Positions 53,403 to 64,000 of a DNA stretch of 64,000 nucleotides are shown here, piece by piece; position 1 is the stretch's first letter, and every line of letters starts with the position of its first letter. Origin of the DNA: Corallococcus sp. NCRR (GTDB lineage: Bacteria; Myxococcota; Myxococcia; Myxococcales; Myxococcaceae); assembly GCF_026965535.1 (NCBI RefSeq), contig NZ_CP114039.1, positions 7,564,001 through 7,628,000 of the forward strand, in the 5' to 3' direction. The notes below the pieces were generated by a model. It did no database searches. It saw nothing but the letters and a program-made list of their open reading frames with translations, and was not told the DNA's origin. The position numbers and the translations under genes were made by a program.

Positions 53403-53421
53403 GATAGTGATTTGCATTATC
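53403..53421 (-). promoter_or_regulatory. Fur box
   Basis: On the minus strand GATAATGCAAATCACTATC agrees with the classical Fur consensus GATAATGATAATCATTATC at 16 of 19 positions. It is placed directly before a siderophore-interacting gene and is A+T-rich for the genome. Confidence 0.8.
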
Positions 53422-53473
53422 GCTAGCAAGGAGCGCCGACGAGGGCAAGGCCGACGAACTTCGGAAAAGACGA

Positions 53474-53514
53474 CGGCCCGGGTCCGCGCCGCGTGGGGCG
53501 TGGACACCGGGCCG
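53474..53514 (-). terminator. Intrinsic terminator of ndk
   Basis: Stem CGGCCCGGGTCC / GGACACCGGGCCG (one bulge) with a 16-base loop; on the minus strand TCTTTTCC follows. It lies 25 bp past the ndk stop. Confidence 0.7.
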
Positions 53515-53538
53515 CTGTCACCAGGCTGAAGAAGCTGC

Positions 53539-53961
53539 TCAGCCGTGGATTTCGGTCTCGCGGAAGAAGTACGCGACCTCGTTCTTCGCGTTCTCCAGGC
53601 TGTCCGAGCCGTGGACCGTGTTCGCGTCGATGCTCTGGGCGAAGTCCGCGCGGATGGTGCCCTTGTCGGCCTTCTTCGGGTCCGTGGCGCCCATCAGGTC
53701 GCGGTTCTTCTGGACGGCGTTCTCACCCTCCAGGGCCATCAGGACCACCGGGCCGGAGATCATGAAGGACACCAGGTCCTTGAAGAACGGCCGGGCCTTG
53801 TGGACGGCGTAGAAGCCCTCGGCCTCCGCCTGGGACAGCTGCTGACGGCGGATGGCGACGGGCTTCAGGCCCGCCTTCTCGAACCGGGCGATGATCTCGC
53901 CGACGTGGTTGTTCTTCACTCCGTCGGGCTTGATGATGGACAGCGTGCGCTCGATGGCCAT
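53539..53961 (-). CDS. ndk: Nucleoside diphosphate kinase
   Basis: The 140-residue product matches Ndk over its length: [12 protein letters not shown] at the start, the active-site His in [12 protein letters not shown], and [19 protein letters not shown]. It equalises NTP pools by ping-pong phosphate transfer. As the last gene of the TCA cluster, 43 bp after sucD, it can convert the GTP or ATP made by succinyl-CoA synthetase. Confidence 0.97.
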   Translation of the reverse strand: MAIERTLSIIKPDGVKNNHVGEIIARFEKAGLKPVAIRRQQLSQAEAEGFYAVHKARPFFKDLVSFMISGPVVLMALEGENAVQKNRDLMGATDPKKADKGTIRADFAQSIDANTVHGSDSLENAKNEVAYFFRETEIHG

Positions 53962-54004
53962 GGTGTTTGGCTCCTCGTGTGTGGGTCGTGTGAAAGGTTC
54001 GGCT

Positions 54005-54901
<897 letters not shown>

Positions 54902-54933
54902 GGCGATCTTTCAGGTAAGAGGGGGCGAAGGCC

Positions 54934-56094
54934 CTACTTGATGGCCGCCACGGCCTTCTCGGCCGCCTGGCGCAGGTTGTCCGCGGGGGTGATGGCGAGG
55001 CCCGAGTTGCGGAGCAGCTCCTTGCCCTGCTCCACGTTGGTGCCTTCCAGGCGCACGACGAGCGGGATCTTCAGCTGCACTTCCTTCGCCGCCGCGATGA
55101 TGCCTTCCGCGATGACGTCACACTTCATGATGCCGCCGAAGATGTTGACGAGCACCGCCTTGACCTGCGGATCCGCGAGGATGAGCTTGAAGGCCGCCGT
55201 CACCTTCTCCTTGCTCGCGCCGCCGCCCACGTCCAGGAAGTTGGCCGGAGCGCCGCCCACCAGCTTGATGGTGTCCATGGTGGCCATGGCCAGACCCGCG
55301 CCGTTCACCATGCAGCCGATGTTGCCGTCCAGCGCGATGTAGGCCAGGTCGTACTCCTTGGCCTGCGTCTCGCGGGGCTCCTCCTCCGCCAGGTCGCGGT
55401 ACTCCAGCAGGTCCTTGTGCCGGTAGAGCGCGTTCTCGTCGAAGGTCACCTTCGCGTCGAGCGCGACCACGCCGCCGCTCTTGCGGATGACCAGCGGGTT
55501 GATCTCCACGAGCGACGCGTCCGTCTCCACGTACATCCGGTAGAGCGCGGAGCAGAACTGGACGAACTTGTTCACCGTGGGGCCCGTCAGGCCCAGCCCG
55601 AAGGCCAGCTCGCGGCCCTGGAAGTCCGCGAAGCCAATCGCGGGGTCCACGACGGCGCGGAGGATCTTCTCCGGGTGCTTCTCCGCCACTTCTTCAATCT
55701 CCACGCCGCCCTCGGTGGACGCCATGAAGGTGATGCGGCTGGTGGCGCGGTCGAGCGTCACGCCCAGGTACAGCTCCTGGCCGATGTCGAGGCCTTCCTC
55801 GATGTAGACCTTGTGGACCTTCTGCCCTTCCGGGCCTGTCTGGATGGTCTTGAGCATCATGCCCAGCATCTGCCGGGCCAGATCCTTGGCCTCCGCGGGG
55901 CTCTTGGCCAGCTTCACGCCGCCGCCCTTGCCGCGGCCGCCCGCGTGGATCTGCGACTTCACGACGACGACGGGCGTCGCGAGCTCCTTCGCCGCGGCCT
56001 CCGCCTCATCGGGAGAGAGCGCGAGGATGCCGCGCGGCGTGGGCACGCCATACTTCCGGAAGAGTTCCTTGCCCTGGTACTCGTGGATCTTCAT
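54934..56094 (-). CDS. sucC: Succinyl-CoA synthetase beta subunit
   Basis: The 386-residue product starts [20 protein letters not shown], has the ATP-grasp domain ([19 protein letters not shown]) and the C-terminal CoA-ligase domain ([17 protein letters not shown]). The start at 56094 gives the standard N-terminus with CGGAG upstream. It is separated from sdhB by a 267-bp gap with two hairpins, so it probably has its own promoter. Confidence 0.97.
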   Translation of the reverse strand: MKIHEYQGKELFRKYGVPTPRGILALSPDEAEAAAKELATPVVVVKSQIHAGGRGKGGGVKLAKSPAEAKDLARQMLGMMLKTIQTGPEGQKVHKVYIEEGLDIGQELYLGVTLDRATSRITFMASTEGGVEIEEVAEKHPEKILRAVVDPAIGFADFQGRELAFGLGLTGPTVNKFVQFCSALYRMYVETDASLVEINPLVIRKSGGVVALDAKVTFDENALYRHKDLLEYRDLAEEEPRETQAKEYDLAYIALDGNIGCMVNGAGLAMATMDTIKLVGGAPANFLDVGGGASKEKVTAAFKLILADPQVKAVLVNIFGGIMKCDVIAEGIIAAAKEVQLKIPLVVRLEGTNVEQGKELLRNSGLAITPADNLRQAAEKAVAAIK

Positions 56095-56240
56095 CGAATC
56101 TCCGGGTGGGACGAGGGGAGACGAGGACAACCCCTACACGGGGCGTCAACGCGGGCCCTCATTGCGCAGAAAACGACGGATGGCAAGGCCGTTTGGCCTC
56201 CAGCGTCGCGACGGGACACAGGCGTCGCCTCCGGGGATAA

Positions 56241-56257
56241 CACCCGGTGTCCGGGTG
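56241..56257. repeat. Perfect 17-base inverted repeat between sdhB and sucC
   Basis: CACCCGG-TGT-CCGGGTG. It could be an operator for sucCD or a second small hairpin after the sdhB terminator. Nothing else of note is visible in 56095-56276. Confidence 0.45.
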
Positions 56258-56283
56258 AATGAGGCGGCCTTCACCCAAAAGGC

Positions 56284-56334
56284 CGCGGCCCCGCCCGGCG
56301 CCCCGGTGACAGGGGGCGCAGGCACGGGGCCGCG
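56284..56334 (-). terminator. Terminator of the sdhAB transcript
   Basis: A perfect 10-bp stem CGCGGCCCCG / CGGGGCCGCG with a 31-base loop that may fold further, followed on the minus strand by GCCTTTTGG. It lies 27 bp beyond the sdhB stop. Confidence 0.65.
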
Positions 56335-56361
56335 AGGAAGCCAGGACGGCGTCCGGGAGGC

Positions 56362-57168
56362 TTACCCCGGACCGGCGGAGGCCTTCTGCTCCTCTTCCTT
56401 GAAGAAGATGTCCTTGATGATCAGCTTGCTCACCTCGCGGTTCATCACCGCGATGGAGGTCGTGAGGGGGATCTCCTTCGGGCAGACCTTCACGCAGTTC
56501 TGCGCCTTGCCGCAGTCCTGGATGCCGCCGGGGCCCATGAGGGCGCGCGTGCGCTCCTCCGCGTTCAGCTTGCCCGTGGGGTGCATGTTGAACAGGCGGG
56601 CCTGGCTGATGGGGGCGGCGCCGATGAAGTCGTTGTCCAGCGTCACCTGGGGGCACGCCTCCAGGCAGCTGCCGCAGGTGATGCACGTGGACAGCACGTA
56701 CATCACGGACTGGTCTTTCTGCGACTGGCGAGGGCCGGGGCCCAGGTTGTACGTGCCGTCGACGGGGACCCAGCCCTTCACGCGCTTGAGCGACTCGAAC
56801 ATGCGGTCGCGGTCCACGGTGAGGTCGCGCACCACCGGGAACTTCTTCATCGGCTCCAGGGTGATGGGCTGCTGGAGCTTGTCCACCAGGGCGGAGCACG
56901 CCATGCGCACCCGGCCGTTGATGTTCATGGCGCAGCTGCCGCAGACCTCCTCGAGGCACGCGGAGTCCCACACCACGGGGGCCACCTTCTTGCCCTCCAC
57001 GGTGACGGGGTTGCGCTGGATCTCCATCAGGCAGGAGATGACGTTGGCGCCCTTCGTGTAGGGGACCTTGAACTCTTCGAAGTGGCCCGGCTTGTTCGGA
57101 TCATCCTGCCGCCAGATGCGGAAGGCGATGGTCTTGGAGCTGACGGCGCTGGCCTGTGCGGTGTCCAT
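56362..57168 (-). CDS. sdhB: Succinate dehydrogenase iron-sulfur subunit
   Basis: The 268-residue product carries all three cluster motifs: the [2Fe-2S] site (CLEEVCGSCAMNINGR), then CITCGSCLEACP and CVKVCPKEIPL for [4Fe-4S] and [3Fe-4S]. It transfers electrons from the flavoprotein to quinone. The C-terminal ~20 residues are charged. It lies 96 bp after sdhA. Confidence 0.96.
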   Translation of the reverse strand: MDTAQASAVSSKTIAFRIWRQDDPNKPGHFEEFKVPYTKGANVISCLMEIQRNPVTVEGKKVAPVVWDSACLEEVCGSCAMNINGRVRMACSALVDKLQQPITLEPMKKFPVVRDLTVDRDRMFESLKRVKGWVPVDGTYNLGPGPRQSQKDQSVMYVLSTCITCGSCLEACPQVTLDNDFIGAAPISQARLFNMHPTGKLNAEERTRALMGPGGIQDCGKAQNCVKVCPKEIPLTTSIAVMNREVSKLIIKDIFFKEEEQKASAGPG

Positions 57169-57264
57169 GATGCGGATGCCCTTCCCTTCACTGCCAAATC
57201 AGGTGGCGGAAACCCGCGTGCGCTGGATGACGGCGCGCGCGGGCCCGGAAAGCAAACGAACGCC

Positions 57265-59142
57265 TTACGCGTACCAGCGGGGTTCGGGCTCCAGCACCGG
57301 CGTGGGCAGGTCCTGGTAGGAGATCTGCGGGCCCTGGGTGGCGTAGGTGGCGATGGTCGTCTTCGCCCACTTCTCGTGGCGCTGGCGCCACAGGTCCATC
57401 CACTGCGGATCCTCGCGCGGATCCTTCGTCTTGGGCTCCGGCAGGGAGAAGTCCGGCTTGTAGTGGGCGCCGCGGCTCTCGTCGCGCAGGAGCGCGCTGG
57501 TGGCGATGACCTCGCCCAGCTCCAGCATGTTCCACACCTGGTTGGTGTAGGACAGCGCGCGGTTGGCGACCACGCCCGTGTCCAGCACGTTGACGCGGCT
57601 CCAGCGGTCCTTCAGGCCGCGGATGGTCTCCACCGTCTTCTTCAGGCGGTCGTTGTAGCGGACAACGGTGCAGTTCTCCGTCATCACCTCGCCCAGCTCC
57701 TTGGCGATCTGGTACGGGTTCTCCTGCCCGTTCATCGCCTTGATGGTGGCGAAGCGGTCCTGCCAGTACTTCTTCGCGTCCGCGAAGTACTTCTCCGGCA
57801 TCGCCGCGGCGCTGGTCGTCTGGTTCTTGGCGAAGGCCGCCATCGCCGGGCCGCCGATCATGCCCGAGTAGATGCAGGACAAGAGCGAGTTGGCGCCCAG
57901 GCGGTTCGCGCCGTGGAAGGCGTAGTCCGCCTCGCCGGCCGCGTACAGGCCCGGGATGCGCGTGCTCTGGTTCACCGGGCTGCCGTCCAGCGGCGTCTGG
58001 GTGCGCGAGTCCGCCTCGAAGGAGACGTGCAGGCCGCCCATCGAGTAGTGCATGCCCGGGAAGATGACCATGGGGGTGTGGCGCGGATCATCTCCGACGA
58101 ACTTCTCGTAGATCTCCATCACGCCCTTGATCTTCGCGTCGAGCGTCTTGGCCGGGATGTGCGTCACGTCCAGGTAGACGCCGTCGCGCCCGCCCAGGCC
58201 CATGCCCAGGTCGCGGCAGACCATGAAGATCTCCCGGGTCGCCACGTCGCGCGGCACCAAGTTCTTGTACTTGGGGTACTTCTCTTCCAGGAAGTACCAG
58301 CGCTCGCTCTCCGGGATCTCCCGGGGGTTGCGCGTGTCACCCTTCTTCTTGGGCACCCAGACGCGGCCGCCCTCGCCGCGCACGGACTCGCTCATCAGGC
58401 GCAGCTTGTCCTCGCCCGGGATGGAGGTGGGGTGCACCTGGATGAACTCGCCGTTGGCGTACAGCGCGCCTTCCATGTACGCGCGGCCCGCGGCGGTGCC
58501 GGTGTTGATGATGGAGTTGGTGGAGCGCCCGAAGACGATGCCGGGGCCGCCCGTGGCCAGGCACACCGCCTCCGCCGGGAAGGTGCGGATCTCCATGGTG
58601 CGCAGGTCCATGGCCACGCTGCCGATGCAGCGGCCGGACTCGTCCTTCACCGTGCCCAGCCACTCCCAGTACTCGTACTTGGTGACCTTGCCCTCCGCCT
58701 CGTAGCGGCGGACCTGCTCGTCCAGCGCGTAGAGCAGCTGCTGGCCGGTGGTGGCGCCCGCGAACGCGGTGCGGTTGTGCAGGGTGCCGCCGAAGCGGCG
58801 GAAGTCCAGCAGGCCCTCCGGCGTGCGGTTGAACGTCACGCCCATGCGGTCCAGCAGGTAGATGATGCCGGGCGCCGCGTAGCACATGCCCTTCACGGAC
58901 ACCTGCTCCGCGAGGAAGTCGCCGCCGCGCAGCGTGTCCTTCACGTGGATGTCCGGGTGGTCGCCCTCACCCTTCGTGTTCACCGCGCCGTTGATACCGC
59001 CCTGGGCGCAGACGGAGTGGGAACGCTTGACGGGGACGAGCGAGAGCACGTCCACCTGGTGACCCGCCTCCGCCAGCTTGATCGTCGTCATCAGCCCGGC
59101 CAGACCGCCGCCCACCACCGTGAATCGCGCTGCTGCCGCCAT
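57265..59142 (-). CDS. sdhA: Succinate dehydrogenase flavoprotein subunit
   Basis: The 625-residue product has the N-terminal FAD site (FTVVGGGLAGLMTTIKLAEAG), the covalent-flavin His region (RSHSVCAQGGINGA) and substrate loops HPTSIPGED and GANRLGANSLL. The sequence is of the B-type (Bacillus/epsilon-like) SdhA class by its style. AAGGAGA precedes two adjacent ATGs; I chose the second (59142) for spacing. No sdhC membrane anchor is encoded upstream: the 229-bp gap to mdh is too short. Confidence 0.96.
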   Translation of the reverse strand: MAAAARFTVVGGGLAGLMTTIKLAEAGHQVDVLSLVPVKRSHSVCAQGGINGAVNTKGEGDHPDIHVKDTLRGGDFLAEQVSVKGMCYAAPGIIYLLDRMGVTFNRTPEGLLDFRRFGGTLHNRTAFAGATTGQQLLYALDEQVRRYEAEGKVTKYEYWEWLGTVKDESGRCIGSVAMDLRTMEIRTFPAEAVCLATGGPGIVFGRSTNSIINTGTAAGRAYMEGALYANGEFIQVHPTSIPGEDKLRLMSESVRGEGGRVWVPKKKGDTRNPREIPESERWYFLEEKYPKYKNLVPRDVATREIFMVCRDLGMGLGGRDGVYLDVTHIPAKTLDAKIKGVMEIYEKFVGDDPRHTPMVIFPGMHYSMGGLHVSFEADSRTQTPLDGSPVNQSTRIPGLYAAGEADYAFHGANRLGANSLLSCIYSGMIGGPAMAAFAKNQTTSAAAMPEKYFADAKKYWQDRFATIKAMNGQENPYQIAKELGEVMTENCTVVRYNDRLKKTVETIRGLKDRWSRVNVLDTGVVANRALSYTNQVWNMLELGEVIATSALLRDESRGAHYKPDFSLPEPKTKDPREDPQWMDLWRQRHEKWAKTTIATYATQGPQISYQDLPTPVLEPEPRWYA

Positions 59143-59289
59143 CATCGTCTCCTTGAGCACCGGCTGCCGGGGGGGTGCCTTCACGGGGGGCCGCTGAAGT
59201 CCTGCTTCGCGACGCTGCCCCGCACCCGTGCCAGGTACGAGTCCAACACGCTAGTTAACTTGGAAAAATACCGCCGCAACGACGGTGCG

Positions 59290-59355
59290 CCGGGCGATAA
59301 GCCCGGATCATTCACGGCATCAGGCGGGCCCGCCAGCAAGCTTCCGGCGGGCCCG
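59290..59355 (-). terminator. Two hairpins after mdh
   Basis: First, a perfect 10-bp stem CGGGCCCGCC / GGCGGGCCCG (59325-59355, 11-base loop), then a 6-bp stem CCGGGC / GCCCGG (59290-59306). Neither has a T-run, but their position 16 bp past the stop suits termination or mRNA end protection. Confidence 0.6.
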
Positions 59356-59371
59356 GCCGACGTGCCGGGGA

Positions 59372-61638
<2,267 letters not shown>

Positions 61639-61818
61639 GAACGCAAACTCCTGATTGAGACCGGGGTGTTTGGAGGCGGCGGATAGTCGGGAACCCGCCC
61701 CCGGTCGTCAAGGAGTTTGGCCGCACGCCCTCCTGGGTTGGACGCACCCGGAGCGTGCCGCGCTTATCGCTGCCAATGGTCCGGAAGCAGGATCGTTTTT
61801 CCGGATTTGGACGCGGAA

Positions 61819-62370
61819 CTAGAAGCTCGCGAGCCCGGGCGCCGGCAGGAGGACGCTCACCGCCGTCCCCTCCTCCAGCCGCTCCACCGCCAGCTCGCCA
61901 CCCATCGCGTCCACCAGCTCCCGCGCGCGGGCGAGCCGCCGCTGGGGGCTGCCCACGCGCAGGGGCGACAGCGCCACCGAGCGCGTCTCCCGCTCGGACA
62001 GGCTCACCCCCGGCATCACCACCTGGAAGCGCGGGCCCGTATCCCCGAAGTCGTCCGGCGGATCCACCACCACGCGCACGGCCGCCGCCGGGGACGGGGC
62101 CACGTCCGCCGCGTGGGCGACGAGGAGCAGGAGCACCTGCTCCAGGCGGCGCCGGCTGACCCGGGCCACCACGGGATCCTCCGGAAGCTCCAGCGACACC
62201 GTCACACCGTGCAGCCGCCGCGTCGCGCCCAGCAGCCCCAGCGCGTCCCGCACGCAGACCGCCACGTCCACCTGGAAGACGTCTGGAAGGTCCACGGACT
62301 CGAGCCCCTGGCCACTCAAGGAGACTCGCGCGTCCCCCGGCGATCCCTTCACATCCAGCGCTGCGCTCAT
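61819..62370 (-). CDS. HATPase-like protein (degenerate histidine-kinase ATPase domain)
   Basis: From the ATG at 62370 the product has 183 residues. It aligns by eye with the ATPase half of histidine kinases: an N-box-like helix (RLEQVLLLLVAHAADV, where the invariant Asn is His) and a C-terminal RLARARELVDAMGGELAVE ... GTAVSVLLP typical of the G2/end region. The D-x-G-x-G box is not seen. No phospho-acceptor His helix is present. It may be a non-catalytic signalling partner. The start is uncertain, since the open frame extends to 62595. Confidence 0.6.
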   Translation of the reverse strand: MSAALDVKGSPGDARVSLSGQGLESVDLPDVFQVDVAVCVRDALGLLGATRRLHGVTVSLELPEDPVVARVSRRRLEQVLLLLVAHAADVAPSPAAAVRVVVDPPDDFGDTGPRFQVVMPGVSLSERETRSVALSPLRVGSPQRRLARARELVDAMGGELAVERLEEGTAVSVLLPAPGLASF

Positions 62371-62655
62371 TCGCGGCTCCCTTCCCCAGCCAGTCCCAGA
62401 TGCACCGACCATAACGGCGCCCCCTGACACGGTCCATCGCACGTCAGCCCCGGGTCGCCACCGCTTATTCACGTGAAGGAGGGTTACAGCCCTGCGACAC
62501 TTTGCTGATAAGGATGCGCACGCTGGGTCCGGATTGCTCCTCGGAAAACCCGTATACCATCGGTCAACTACGACCCAGGGTGAGTCAGGGCCCAAGGCGG
62601 AAAAACAGCCCCGGCATATAAATTCGATTTGACTGTTACGGCCGAGATCTCCAAT

Positions 62656-64000
62656 ATGTCTTCCCAGAATCCAGAGCCGTCAGCGTCTCCAGTGAATCAG
62701 GGAGGAAGTGTTGTGCTCGCAACATCGCCGACCACCAATGGTGTCGCTGCCCGCAAGAGGGGAGTCCTGACGATGGATGGAGGGATCCCGGCATCCTCGA
62801 AGTTCCGGCATGCGATTGAATTCGGCAGTGGCGACGCGCTGCGCAACGTGATTCCCCTTCCCCCCGCTGAAGCCGCCCTGGATGACTCGGGCTATTCGCT
62901 GCACGGCAGCGGTCCCACGGCCATCACCTGCGCGGTGGGCCGGCCGGACGCGGTGCTGGGTGAGGTGACGCGGCTGTCCCCGACGGTGGTGTGGGTGGCC
63001 CCGCGGCAGCCGCTGGCGGAGGCGACCGAGTCGCGCACCTTCCCGGTGTACCTGGCGTGCAACGGCGCCACGATCGGTCCGCTCAATGGCGCCTTCATCC
63101 GGACGGACATGGACGTCCCGAACGCGCCGGTGGGCCTGCAGTTGGTGGGCGTGACGCTGGAGCAGGGCCGGCAGATCCTGGGCTTCCTGTCGGACGCGCT
63201 CCGCCAGGGCGTGGCGGTGCCGGCGGCCTCCGCGCTGCCCGTGCAGGACATCATCACGGATGGGGAGCGGATCCGCTCCATCTTCACCGCCATCTGCGCG
63301 TCCGGGAACAAGGGCGTGCTGCGCCGCCAGGGCCGGGTGGTGCGCATGGTGCTGGAGCGCTTCCACGCCTCCTCCGGTCAGCTCGAGTGGCGCACGGAGG
63401 AGTCCACCCCGGACTTCGGCGAGCCGGCGTACGACATCGACGTCATCGGCTACAACTCCGCGTACCGCCTGCGCGTGGAGACGGGCCGGACCGAGGGTGA
63501 CCGCCTCTTCACCCCGCTGCCCGAAGAGCTGTTCCGCATCCGTCACCGCTGGCACCGCCGCGTCCCCGCCCCCGAGGGCGTGCGCGCCCGGTTCCACCAC
63601 CCGCTCTGGCGGGAGCAGGGGCTGATGCGCCGCGAGGTGCTGGACATCTCCTTCTCCGGCCTGTGCATGCGCTGCCAGCCGCAGGACCTGCTCTTCCCCG
63701 GCCTGCTGCCGCCCCTCATCGAGCTGGAGCTGGGCGACGGACAGCGCGTCAGCGTGCGCGGGGAGATCCGCTACGTCAGCAGCCTGCGCGCGGACGGCAC
63801 CGTGCTGTGCGGCCTGAGCGTGCTGCCCTACTCTTCCGACGAGGCGCGCTGGGTGCGCTTCGTGTCCCAGACGCTGTCCCCGGCCACGCGCACCAGCGAG
63901 GGCCTGGTGGATCAGCTGTGGGACCTGTTCAACCGCTCCGGCTTCTTCAGCCTGGGTGGCAGCACCCCGGCGGAGTTCGAGGAGCTGAAGCAGAACTTCG
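62656..64000 (+). CDS. PilZ-domain protein, 3' end cut by window edge
   Basis: An open frame from the ATG at 62656 runs to the window end (448 codons so far). Residues 1-45 are Ser/Pro-rich. A PilZ-like module carries R-x3-R-type basic residues (RHRWHRRVP, near 295) and D-x-S-x2-G (DISFSG, near 330), the c-di-GMP contacts of the family. An N-terminal domain of ~240 residues (SPTVVWVAPRQPL, RTFPVYLACNGATIG) looks like a related YcgR-N-type region. The role is likely c-di-GMP-responsive; anything beyond the edge is unknown. The 285 bp upstream hold A+T-rich stretches near 62540-62650 but no clear promoter. Confidence 0.75.
   Translation, partial: MSSQNPEPSASPVNQGGSVVLATSPTTNGVAARKRGVLTMDGGIPASSKFRHAIEFGSGDALRNVIPLPPAEAALDDSGYSLHGSGPTAITCAVGRPDAVLGEVTRLSPTVVWVAPRQPLAEATESRTFPVYLACNGATIGPLNGAFIRTDMDVPNAPVGLQLVGVTLEQGRQILGFLSDALRQGVAVPAASALPVQDIITDGERIRSIFTAICASGNKGVLRRQGRVVRMVLERFHASSGQLEWRTEESTPDFGEPAYDIDVIGYNSAYRLRVETGRTEGDRLFTPLPEELFRIRHRWHRRVPAPEGVRARFHHPLWREQGLMRREVLDISFSGLCMRCQPQDLLFPGLLPPLIELELGDGQRVSVRGEIRYVSSLRADGTVLCGLSVLPYSSDEARWVRFVSQTLSPATRTSEGLVDQLWDLFNRSGFFSLGGSTPAEFEELKQNF

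Overview
The window comes from a high-GC myxobacterium of the family Myxococcaceae. The evidence is an encapsulin shell gene that closely resembles Myxococcus xanthus EncA as I remember it, a DUSAM-family protein, a MYXO-CTERM-type surface protein, many lipoproteins and strong G/C bias at third codon positions. Genus (Corallococcus or Myxococcus) cannot be fixed without a search. I see no insertion sequence, integrase, CRISPR array or rRNA. The only RNA genes are two identical initiator tRNAs.

Layout. 0-13 kb is accessory: the 3' part of an amidohydrolase, a seven-blade Kelch lipoprotein, a three-gene molybdenum hydroxylase operon with a diheme cytochrome, a MarR regulator with three tandem operators, a siderophore-interacting flavoprotein, a cobalamin-type radical SAM enzyme, and a Cys-rich putative lipoprotein paired with a DUSAM protein. 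13-26 kb holds an SUV3-like RNA helicase with a coupled 29-codon ORF, a ferritin-like protein, a fatty acid desaturase, PPK2, an OmpA-type protein, a repeat-rich surface protein and a MauG-like diheme protein. 26-36 kb is regulatory: a histidine kinase/NtrC pair, two lipid hydrolases, a PNPOx-like/LysR divergent pair, a MarR-GNAT operon and two tRNA-fMet genes. A 60-bp terminator block is repeated on both sides of the MarR-GNAT pair, with a LysR 3' remnant at one end.

36-64 kb is mostly core genome. It contains an S1-domain protein, MurJ, the encapsulin cargo and shell genes (encB, encA) followed by an NtrC-type regulator, an M23 peptidase, and an outer-membrane barrel whose Shine-Dalgarno sequence lies inside a long hairpin. 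Then follow rsmI, yraN and a membrane-spanning SMC-like ATPase, the rpsP-khpA-rimM-trmD-rplS ribosome operon, rlmN, and a Fur-box siderophore-interacting gene. A minus-strand energy cluster comes next: icd, mdh, sdhA, sdhB, sucC, sucD, ndk (isocitrate, malate, succinate and succinyl-CoA steps plus NTP balancing). The window ends in a PilZ-domain protein cut by the edge.

Iron handling recurs: an encapsulated ferritin-like cargo, a second ferritin-like protein lacking one expected ligand, two siderophore-interacting proteins (one behind a near-consensus Fur box) and two c-type diheme proteins. The most interesting signals are the SD-sequestering hairpin at 44.26 kb, the degenerate SMC-like membrane ATPase, the triple MarR operator, the duplicated LysR/terminator block beside the tRNAs, and the Cys-rich/DUSAM pair.
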